In this document: piece by piece, positions 1-5,036 of the stretch
Layout: each line of letters starts with the position of its first letter
Numbering within the stretch: position 1 is the first letter of the stretch
Source of the DNA: Gemmatimonadota bacterium
Lineage (GTDB): Bacteria; Gemmatimonadota; Gemmatimonadetes; Gemmatimonadales; GWC2-71-9
Length of the DNA: 5,563 nt
Reading direction: 5' to 3'
NCBI GenBank assembly: GCA_003220975.1
Contig: QHTX01000120.1
Location: forward strand, 1 to 5,563
Translations under genes and position numbers: made by a program
Notes under the pieces: model-generated
Told to the model about the DNA's origin: nothing
The model's database searches: none
Seen by the model: the letters and a program-made list of their open reading frames with translations, nothing else

Positions 1-1
1 G

Positions 2-340
2 TGGAATTCGCTCGACACCGGCTTGCGCCTGTTCTTCAGTCGCGAGGTGAAGGGCAAGGCCGGCGAAGACCTCGTCGAGAAGCAGAACGCCGAGATGGGA
101 CTGATGCCCGTCGTGACGCAGGAGTCGGCGACGTACGGCTACGACGCCGAAGACCGACACTTCGTGCGCGTGTTCCTGAAGCGCGAACGGCCGGAGCTGA
201 CGTTCGACGACGGCGTCGAGGTGATGCGAGTCCTCATGACGGCCTACATGAGCGCCGAGCAGGGAAAGACGCTCGAGTTCCCGCCCAAAGGCCTGGACGC
301 GTTCGTTCCGGCGGTGGCGAAGGGGACGTGGAAACCGTGA
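2..340 (+). CDS. Gfo/Idh/MocA family oxidoreductase, C-terminal part (5' truncated)
   Basis: This is the last 112 codons of a gene that begins upstream of the window; the frame is open from base 2 to the TGA at 338-340. A TTG at 23 could be read as a start, but the coherent protein continues upstream of it (WNSLDTG), so I treat the gene as partial. The segment resembles the C-terminal substrate-side domain of Gfo/Idh/MocA NAD(P)-dependent sugar oxidoreductases, with 'VEKQNAEMGL', 'YGYDAEDRHFVRVFL', 'MSAEQGKTLEFPP' and a final 'GLDAFVPAVAKGTWKP'. The Rossmann fold and EKP motif would lie outside the window, so cofactor binding and any export signal cannot be judged. Its stop overlaps the start of the next gene, a DUF1080 protein, so the two are probably co-translated. 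Family membership is fairly secure; the exact reaction is unknown. C3 oxidation of a glycoside is inferred from the neighbour. Confidence 0.75.
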   Translation, partial: WNSLDTGLRLFFSREVKGKAGEDLVEKQNAEMGLMPVVTQESATYGYDAEDRHFVRVFLKRERPELTFDDGVEVMRVLMTAYMSAEQGKTLEFPPKGLDAFVPAVAKGTWKP

Positions 341-1161
341 GACAATTTCGGATTGCGGATTTCGGATTGCGGATTCGACTCTCGTCTTTCCAATCCGCAA
401 TCCACAATCCACATTCCGCAATCGGGGCGTTGGCGCTGCTGGTGCTGGTTGCCGCAACGGCGCCCGGGAGGGCGCAGCAATGGCCGGTGAATTCGCTCGA
501 CCGCCCCCGGCCGCCAGTCGTGGATCCCGGTCCCGACCGCCCGCCGGCAGCGCCGCCCTCGGACGCGATCGTGCTGTTCGACGGCACGAGCCTCGCCGCG
601 TGGCAGTCGCCGGACGGCACTCCGGCGAAATGGCTCGTCCGTGACGGCTCCGTCGAGGTCGCGCCGGGCACGGGTCCGCTCGTGACCAAGCGCGCCTTCG
701 GCGACCTGCAGCTCCACCTCGAGTGGGCTGCTCCGACTCCACCTGCGGGCGAGGGACAGGAGCGCGGCAACAGCGGTGTGTTCCTGATGACCCACTACGA
801 GATCCAGGTGCTCGACGGCTACCACAACGACACCTACGCCGACGGCGCGGCGGCCGCTGTGTATGGGCAGACGCCTCCGCTCGTAAATGCGTGCCGCCCG
901 CCGGGGCAGTGGCAGACGTACGACATCGTGTTCCACCGTCCTCGCTTCGCGCCCGACGGCGCGGTGCGGGATTCGGCGCGGGTCACCGTGCTCCACAACG
1001 GCGTGCTGGTGCAGGACAACACCGTGATCACGGGCTGGACGGTGCACGCCGAGCGGGCGCGCTACCGACCGCACGCGGACCGGCTGCCGTTGCTGTTGCA
1101 GGATCACGGCAACCGCGTCCGCTATCGCGGCATCTGGATCCGCGAGCTGTCGGGCCCGTAA
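337..1161 (+). CDS. Exported DUF1080 / 3-keto-disaccharide hydrolase family protein (subtype 1)
   Basis: Product of 274 aa, PF06439 family. Characterised relatives cleave 3-keto-glycosides made by Gfo/Idh/MocA oxidoreductases. The chosen start is GTG 337, which overlaps the preceding TGA as GTGA and has a weak GGGGA about 10 nt upstream. It gives an Arg-containing n-region, a hydrophobic core at about 30-40 (ALALLVLVAATA) and a likely signal peptidase site after GRA46. The alternative TTG 430 would leave a signal peptide with no basic n-region. A Pro-rich linker (about 57-73) leads to the domain: 'IVLFDGTSLAAW' (78-89), 'LHLEW' (126-130), 'GNSGVFL' (144-150), 'YEIQVLD' (154-160), 'PPGQWQTYDIVFH' (188-200) and 'LQDHG..VRYRGIWIREL' to the end. 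Residues 4-29 are encoded by a palindromic repeat, which is unusual. The second DUF1080 protein in the window (3724-4431) is clearly different: it has PEMQVLDD and HWLNG where this one has YEIQVLD and LHNG. The substrate is not deducible. Confidence 0.85.
   Translation: MRQFRIADFGLRIRLSSFQSAIHNPHSAIGALALLVLVAATAPGRAQQWPVNSLDRPRPPVVDPGPDRPPAAPPSDAIVLFDGTSLAAWQSPDGTPAKWLVRDGSVEVAPGTGPLVTKRAFGDLQLHLEWAAPTPPAGEGQERGNSGVFLMTHYEIQVLDGYHNDTYADGAAAAVYGQTPPLVNACRPPGQWQTYDIVFHRPRFAPDGAVRDSARVTVLHNGVLVQDNTVITGWTVHAERARYRPHADRLPLLLQDHGNRVRYRGIWIRELSGP
345..422. repeat. Imperfect palindromic repeat of GGATT-type heptads, inside a coding frame
   Basis: Two 31-nt arms, 345-375 and 392-422, are inverted copies matching at 26 of 31 positions around a 16-nt loop (376-391). 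The left arm is built of 7-bp units (GGATTGC, GGATTTC, GGATTGC, GGATTCG), so the 12-mer GGATTGCGGATT occurs twice with a 14-bp period. The right arm carries the same heptads on the opposite strand. The element is AT-richer than its surroundings and lies a few bases after the GTGA start/stop overlap. It is read through without a stop as residues 4-29 of the DUF1080 precursor. I recall similar GGATTGCGGATT-type repeats scattered in many GC-rich environmental genomes, usually between genes, but I cannot verify copy number here. No transposase is nearby, so any mobility would need to be supplied in trans. Confidence 0.85.
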
Positions 1162-1167
1162 CCCGCG

Positions 1168-2499
1168 CTACGCGCTCCAGCCCGCACGGTACGTGGGACG
1201 GACGTACTCCTCGGGCACCTTGACGTTGGTGATCTGACCGGTCTGCTGGGCGATTTCGAGCACCTTTCCCGTCCGCACCGCGAGGTTGCCGAGCAGCACC
1301 ATCTCCGTGAGCGGCCCCGCGTACTCCGCGAAACTCGAGTTGGCTTGCCCCTGGCCCTTGCACGCGGCGATCCATTCGGCGTACACGCCGGCCGAGCGCG
1401 CGTACTTCGGCGCCGGCGGGTGCGCCGCGACATCCGCCTGCTTCGCCGGGTCGAGAAGGCGGGGGTCGTCGCCATAGGTGCCCGCCAGGAGCTTGCCGTC
1501 CGTGCCGATCCACAGCTGCCCTTGGTTGTCGGGAGGCCACTGCAGGTCGTCGGCGACCTCGGGCGGGCGCGGGGGATAGAGGCCGCCGTCTCGCCACACG
1601 AGCTTGACCTCAGGGCGCGCACCGCGCGCGGCGAACGAGTAGCTGATGCGCGAGCTCGTGGGTGCAGTCTCCGTGTAGAGCTTCGTCGCTTCCGGCTCGA
1701 TCCGGACGGGCCGTCCGAGGTCGAGCGTCCAGAACGCCGCGTCCATCAGGTGGCAGGCCATGTCGCCCAGGGCGCCGCAGCCGAAGTCCCACCAGCCGCG
1801 CCACTTGAACGGCGCGTAGGCGGGGTGATAGGGCCGCAGCGGCGCCGGGCCGAGCCACAGGTCCCAGGCGAGGGTCGCGGGCGTGAAGTACTCCTCGAGC
1901 GGCCGATCCTGCCCCTGCGGCCAGATGGGCCGGTTGGTCCAGCAGTGCACCTCGCGCACCGTGCCGATCGCGCCCGCTTCCACCCACTCGCGGATCTGGC
2001 GCGTGCCCTCGTTGGCGTGCCCCTGGTTCCCCATCTGCGTGACGACCTTGGACTTCTTGGCGGTCTCGACCATCGCGCGCACTTCGTCGATGGTGCGGGC
2101 GAGCGGCTTCTCGCAGTAGACGTGCTTGCCCGCTTTCATCGCCATGATCGCGGCGGCGGCGTGGGTATGGTCCGGCGTGGCGATGACGACGGCGTCGATG
2201 CGCTTGGCCTCGCGCTCGAGCAGCTCCCGAAAGTCCTTGTAGCGTTTCGCCCTGGGGTACTTCGCGTAGGTCTCAGCGGCGGTCTCGTCGTCCACGTCGC
2301 ACAGCGCGTAGATGTTCTCCGTGGCGACCCCCTTGACGTCTTCGCGCCCCCGCCCGCCGACGCCGATGCAAGCGATGTTGAGCGTGTCGCTCGGCGCCCG
2401 GAACCCGCGCCCCAGCACGTGCCGGGGCACGATGGTGAACGCGACGGCCGCGCCGGCGTCGCCGACGAACGTGCGTCGCGAGATGCGCTTGCGTGCCAT
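1168..2499 (-). CDS. Tat-exported Gfo/Idh/MocA family oxidoreductase
   Basis: Complete 443-aa protein, ATG at 2499 to TAG at 1168. The N-terminus MARKRISRRTFVG is a twin-arginine signal (SRRTFVG, R8-R9), followed by the hydrophobic stretch AGAAVAFTIVP, so the enzyme is probably exported folded with its nicotinamide cofactor bound. The Rossmann part starts at about residue 40 with 'NIACIGVGGRG' (GxGGxG at 46-51), 'ALCDVD' (65-70) and 'VVIATPDHTHA' (104-114); the family EKP motif is 'YCEKP' (128-132). The C-terminal domain contains 'WWDFGCGALGDMACHLMD' (236-253), with the D246/H250 pair typical of the family's active-site helix. It is the last gene of a three-gene minus-strand operon, 13 nt after the transporter and preceded by a strong GAGGAGG. 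Proposed role: NAD(P)-dependent oxidation, or reverse reduction, of a sugar or glycoside. Specificity is unknown; substrates of Tat-type members are rarely assigned. Confidence 0.9.
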   Translation of the reverse strand: MARKRISRRTFVGDAGAAVAFTIVPRHVLGRGFRAPSDTLNIACIGVGGRGREDVKGVATENIYALCDVDDETAAETYAKYPRAKRYKDFRELLEREAKRIDAVVIATPDHTHAAAAIMAMKAGKHVYCEKPLARTIDEVRAMVETAKKSKVVTQMGNQGHANEGTRQIREWVEAGAIGTVREVHCWTNRPIWPQGQDRPLEEYFTPATLAWDLWLGPAPLRPYHPAYAPFKWRGWWDFGCGALGDMACHLMDAAFWTLDLGRPVRIEPEATKLYTETAPTSSRISYSFAARGARPEVKLVWRDGGLYPPRPPEVADDLQWPPDNQGQLWIGTDGKLLAGTYGDDPRLLDPAKQADVAAHPPAPKYARSAGVYAEWIAACKGQGQANSSFAEYAGPLTEMVLLGNLAVRTGKVLEIAQQTGQITNVKVPEEYVRPTYRAGWSA

Positions 2500-2507
2500 G
2501 ATGGGAG

Positions 2508-2514
2508 CCTCCTC
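2508..2514 (-). promoter_or_regulatory. Strong Shine-Dalgarno of the Gfo/Idh/MocA gene
   Basis: On the minus strand GAGGAGG lies 8 nt before the ATG at 2499-2497. Its first two bases are within the TGA stop (2515-2513) of the upstream transporter gene, so ribosomes ending on the transporter mRNA terminate right at this site. This fixes the ATG as the start and suggests coupled translation. It is the clearest ribosome binding site in the window. Confidence 0.75.
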
Positions 2515-3727
2515 AGTCGGCTGCGGCCGGTTGCGGCGCGCGCGCGGGTCGGAACAGGACGGCGAACAGCACGAGAATCGCGAAGGCCATCGACGCCGGA
2601 TACATCCAGATGCGTGGCCAATCGTGCGTCATGGCTCCCCCTCCGCCCGCGCTGGCGAAGGCGCCTACCACCCGACCCGACACCCAGGCGCCGATCGCAT
2701 AGCCGATGCCGTTCGTGACGACGTTGATCATCCCCTGCGCGGCAGCGCGGATCCGCTCGCCCGCCCGCTCGTCGGTGTAGATCTGACCCGCCACGAAGAA
2801 GAAATCGTAGCAGACGCCATGCAACAGGATCCCGGCGTAGAGCAGCCACATCCCGCCGCCGACGTCGCCGTTGCCGAACGCGACGTAGCGCAGCGTCCAC
2901 GCTAGCATGCCGCCGAGCATGATGGTCTTGATGCCGTAGCGCCGCAGGGCGAACGGCAATAGCAGCATGAAGAAGATCTCCGACATCTGCCCGAACGTCT
3001 GGATGAAGGCGGGCTCGGGGGCGTGGATCTCGTTCAGGAAGAGATTGGTGAACGCATAATAGAACTGGAGGGGGATGCACAGCAGGAACGAGCCCAGCAC
3101 GAAGACGAAGAACGTGCGGTCCCTGAGCAGCTGCAGCGCGTCGAGCCCCAAGGCGTTGCGCAAGGTGAACGGCGTGCCCGCGGCCTTGGGGGGGGTGTGG
3201 GGCAAGGCGAACGAGTACAACCCGAGGGCGAACGACGCGATCGCCGCGACGCGCATCGGCAGCGCCTGAGCATCGGCGTGCAGCACTTTCCCGATCAGGA
3301 TGCCGGCGACGATCCACCCGATCGTGCCGAGCACCCGGATGAACGGGAAATCGCGCGCCGGATCCTCCACGTTGTGGAACGAGATCGAGTTCGTGAGCGA
3401 CAGGGTCGGCATGTAGCACAGGGCGTACAGAATGAGGACTGGGAAGAAGGTCCAGAACGTGGTCAGCGTGGACACGTACCAGAGGATCACGCCGCCCACC
3501 AGATGGAGCATGGCCAGCAACCTCTCGGTGGCGAAGAAGCGATCCGCGAAGACCCCCATGAAGAACGGTGACACGATCGCCGCGATGGCCGTCGTCATGT
3601 ACGCGGCACCCACTTGGGGACCGCTGAAATGCCGCGTGCTCCCGAGGTAGGTCCCCATCGTGACGAACCACGCCCCCCACACGAAGTACTGGAGGAACAT
3701 CATCGCCGAGAGCTTGACCTTGATCAC
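2513..3727 (-). CDS. MFS transporter, nucleoside:H+ symporter (NupG/XapB-like) family
   Basis: Protein of 404 aa with about 12 hydrophobic segments (roughly 7-29, 40-62, 70-90, 92-115, 131-150, 155-176, 204-227, 243-262, 267-285, 293-316, 330-355, 371-394), i.e. an inner-membrane permease. Family marks are the opening 'LSAMMFLQYFVWGAWFVTMG' (6-25), 'RVLGTIGWIVAGILIG' (131-146), 'FGQMSEIFFML' (245-255) and 'HGVCYDFFFVAGQIYTDERA' (303-322), the pattern of the Nuc_H_symport branch of the major facilitator superfamily. The start is GTG 3727, overlapping the upstream DUF1080 stop as GTGA; the weak upstream SD fits translational coupling. E. coli members NupG and XapB carry nucleosides, but in this carbohydrate operon a sugar or keto-sugar is the more likely cargo (inference). 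The cytoplasmic loop between TM6 and TM7 is encoded across an 8-C run (3188-3195). Confidence 0.88.
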   Translation of the reverse strand: MIKVKLSAMMFLQYFVWGAWFVTMGTYLGSTRHFSGPQVGAAYMTTAIAAIVSPFFMGVFADRFFATERLLAMLHLVGGVILWYVSTLTTFWTFFPVLILYALCYMPTLSLTNSISFHNVEDPARDFPFIRVLGTIGWIVAGILIGKVLHADAQALPMRVAAIASFALGLYSFALPHTPPKAAGTPFTLRNALGLDALQLLRDRTFFVFVLGSFLLCIPLQFYYAFTNLFLNEIHAPEPAFIQTFGQMSEIFFMLLLPFALRRYGIKTIMLGGMLAWTLRYVAFGNGDVGGGMWLLYAGILLHGVCYDFFFVAGQIYTDERAGERIRAAAQGMINVVTNGIGYAIGAWVSGRVVGAFASAGGGGAMTHDWPRIWMYPASMAFAILVLFAVLFRPARAPQPAAAD

Positions 3728-4431
3728 GGCAGCACCCTGATCTTGATGTTGCGGTAGGCCACCCAGTAGTCATGCTCCTGGAGGCCGATGTACCCCTCGG
3801 GATTGCGGCCGTAGTGCGGGTGCGGGGCGAACTTGCTTTCCTTGACGCGCGCCTCCCAGTCCGGACTGCCGAGCTCGTACTCAACGACCTTGACGCCGTT
3901 GAGCCAGTGCTCGACGTGGTTCCCGTTCACCACGAGACGGACCTGGTTCCATTGACCCGCGGGTTTCACGACGCCAGCGGGCGACGGATACAGCCCGTAG
4001 TCCGATCCGGCCGCGGTGAGGCGCGACTGGCCGTCGGGATGCCCGGCGTCGTCGAGGACCTGCATCTCCGGAGCACTCCAGTAAATGGCGTCGTCGTCCT
4101 CGCTCGCCCGGTAGAAGATGCCGCTGTTGCCATTCGGGGCGATCTTCCATTCGAGCGACAGCTCGAAGTTCTTGAACTTCTCGGTGGTGATGATGTCGGC
4201 CGCCCGGCGGACCCGCGTGAGCGCGCCGTCCACCACCTGCCATCCCGACGGCAGGGTGTCCATCTTCCACCCCCGCCAGCCGGTAGTGGTCTTGCCGTCG
4301 AACAGAAGCCGCCACCCGGCGGCGCGCTCGGCGGGCGTGAGCGTGTTGAGCGACGCCTGCGCGCGGGCGGCGGGCGGCAGCGCCACGACAAGGCAGGCCA
4401 CGAGCAGGGTTACAGCCGTTGGTTGTTTCAC
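3724..4431 (-). CDS. Exported DUF1080 / 3-keto-disaccharide hydrolase family protein (subtype 2)
   Basis: Product of 235 aa, first gene of the minus-strand operon. The start is GTG 4431, with GGGAG (4441-4437) 5 nt upstream. A Sec signal peptide has a Lys in its n-region, a core TLLVACLVVAL and likely cleavage after ARA24. A single DUF1080 domain of the concanavalin-like beta-sandwich type follows from about 38: 'WRLLFDGKTTTGW' (40-52), 'FELSLEWKI' (89-97), 'GNSGIFYR' (101-108), 'PEMQVLDD' (121-128), 'GSDYGLYP' (142-149), 'GNHVEHWLNGVKVVEYE' (170-186) and 'GYIGLQEHDYWVAYRNIKI' (213-231). Every canonical block of the family is present and the length is normal. Relatives cleave 3-keto-glycosides in cooperation with Gfo/Idh/MocA oxidoreductases, and such an oxidoreductase is the third gene of this operon. 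The stop overlaps the transporter start by 4 nt. Which glycoside is cleaved, and whether by hydrolysis or elimination, cannot be told. Confidence 0.9.
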   Translation of the reverse strand: MKQPTAVTLLVACLVVALPPAARAQASLNTLTPAERAAGWRLLFDGKTTTGWRGWKMDTLPSGWQVVDGALTRVRRAADIITTEKFKNFELSLEWKIAPNGNSGIFYRASEDDDAIYWSAPEMQVLDDAGHPDGQSRLTAAGSDYGLYPSPAGVVKPAGQWNQVRLVVNGNHVEHWLNGVKVVEYELGSPDWEARVKESKFAPHPHYGRNPEGYIGLQEHDYWVAYRNIKIRVLP

Positions 4432-4513
4432 GTGGGCTCCCGGGATGGGGGAAAACCGGGATCAACACTACGCCCCACGGCGAGCCAAGGGAAGTTGGTT
4501 GCGACTGAAACGA
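4432..4513. other. Short intergenic region between argR and the DUF1080-MFS-Gfo operon
   Basis: This 82-bp gap holds the RBS of the DUF1080 gene and a direct repeat CCGGGAT (4440-4446 and 4456-4462, starts 16 bp apart) that could be an operator half-site pair or chance. I find no convincing -35/-10 pair on the minus strand: TTGGCT (4486-4481) and TAGTGT (4471-4466) are poor matches and too close together. Whether the operon has its own promoter here or is read through from argR cannot be decided by eye. Confidence 0.4.
4437..4441 (-). promoter_or_regulatory. Probable ribosome binding site of the subtype 2 DUF1080 gene
   Basis: GGGAG on the minus strand lies 5 nt before GTG 4431. The signal peptide begins properly at this GTG (VKQPTAV with basic K2), so the site and the start support each other. 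It is a short match at slightly tight spacing. Confidence 0.45.
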
Positions 4514-4520
4514 TCAGTCG
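4502..4520 (-). other. Perfect 7-bp hairpin spanning the argR stop codon
   Basis: CGACTGA (4502-4508) and TCAGTCG (4514-4520) are exact inverted copies around a 5-nt loop. On the minus strand the 5' arm contains the argR TGA stop (4516-4514). No run of T follows on the minus strand (the next bases are CAACCAACTTCC), so it is not a classical intrinsic terminator. It could protect the mRNA 3' end, act as a weak attenuator between argR and the sugar operon, or be chance. Confidence 0.4.
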
Positions 4521-4978
4521 GGCAGGCCTGCGCCCTCCTTGAGCCGGGCCTGCACGGTGCGGCGCGCCCGCTCGCCGCGGGTGATTACGAGAACGGCGTC
4601 GTCCCCGGCGATCGTGCCGATGATTTCCGGCCACCCGGCCGCGTCGAGCGCGAGACCGAGTGCCTGCGCGCCGCCGGCCGGCGTCTTGAGCACGAGCAGC
4701 GGACCCACGCCGTCGAGCGACACGAGCGTGGTGGGCAGGAGCTGCTCGAGGTGCGGCCGCATCGCCCCGCCCGGTCCCCCCTCGGGCGGCGGCGCGTAGT
4801 GCGACCCGCCGTCCGGCGCCGCCACCTTGGCGAGCCCCAGCTCGCGGATGTCCCGCGACAGGGTCGCCTGCGTGACCTCGAAGCCCTCCGCCTTCAGCAG
4901 CTCGCGCAGCCGCTCCTGGCTCGCGACCGTCTGAGCGCGAACGATCTTCAGGATGGCCGCGTGGCGCTGGGTTTTCAT
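4514..4978 (-). CDS. argR: Arginine repressor ArgR
   Basis: Complete 154-aa protein, the usual length for ArgR/AhrC, which as an arginine-loaded hexamer represses arginine synthesis genes and in some bacteria activates catabolism. The N-terminal winged helix-turn-helix occupies about 1-65; its recognition segment is 'EVTQATLSRDIRELGLAKV' (34-52) with the hallmark S41-R42 pair. A Gly/Pro-rich hinge (57-72) leads to the C-terminal oligomerisation and arginine-binding domain: 'TPAGGAQALGLALD' (99-112) and 'PEIIGTIAGDDAVLVI' (117-132), whose adjacent D126-D127 match the arginine-contacting aspartates. The common AGDDT is AGDDA here, a mild change. No arginine biosynthesis gene lies beside it in this window. 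The ATG at 4978 has no purine-rich SD but has a TAGATT box 8 nt upstream, so the transcript may be leaderless. Identity is firm; targets are unknown. Confidence 0.93.
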   Translation of the reverse strand: MKTQRHAAILKIVRAQTVASQERLRELLKAEGFEVTQATLSRDIRELGLAKVAAPDGGSHYAPPPEGGPGGAMRPHLEQLLPTTLVSLDGVGPLLVLKTPAGGAQALGLALDAAGWPEIIGTIAGDDAVLVITRGERARRTVQARLKEGAGLPD

Positions 4979-4986
4979 GGGGCCGG

Positions 4987-4992
4987 AATCTA
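4987..4992 (-). promoter_or_regulatory. Possible -10 box (TAGATT) for a leaderless argR transcript
   Basis: On the minus strand TAGATT ends 8 nt before the argR ATG, matching the TANNNT spacing of leaderless promoters in which transcription begins at or next to the start codon. The sequence between the box and ATG is CCGGCCCC, with no Shine-Dalgarno. The -35 region is unconvincing; it contains only two direct copies of GTTCGCG (5018-5012 and 5001-4995). Suggestive rather than demonstrated. Confidence 0.35.
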
Positions 4993-5036
4993 GCCGCGAA
5001 CCACGCGTCCGCGCGAACAGGCGGGCAGTCTTCGGG

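Noticed and set aside
345..375. CRISPR-like or satellite array
   Set aside because: The units are 7 bp, contiguous, have no spacers, and form two inverted arms. This is a short palindromic repeat and not an array.
345..422. The palindromic repeat as an intrinsic terminator
   Set aside because: It lies after a coupled start and inside the reading frame of a gene that clearly needs to be transcribed beyond it, and there is no T run after either arm.
4..501. Identical 13-mer GAATTCGCTCGAC at 4-16 and 489-501
   Set aside because: Both copies encode NSLD in frame in unrelated proteins. A 13-nt match in a codon-biased window of this size is plausible by chance and nothing flanking it is shared.
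1345..2718. Very long plus-strand open frame (457 codons) antisense to the oxidoreductase gene
   Set aside because: Its translation is Arg/Val/Gly/Asp-rich and low in complexity, with no recognisable domain. It is the usual by-product of GC-rich codon bias opposite a strongly supported gene.
2136..3884. 582-codon minus-strand open frame overlapping the DUF1080, transporter and oxidoreductase genes in another frame
   Set aside because: It is out of frame with three well-supported genes and gives an Arg/Ser/His-rich translation with no fold signature.
4466..4486. Sigma-70 promoter for the DUF1080-MFS-Gfo operon (TTGGCT / TAGTGT)
   Set aside because: The spacer is only about 12 nt and the -10 match is poor.
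3772..4542. 256-codon plus-strand open frame opposite the DUF1080 gene
   Set aside because: It is antisense to a full-length DUF1080 domain, has no family match by eye, and has a composition typical of a GC-rich antisense frame.
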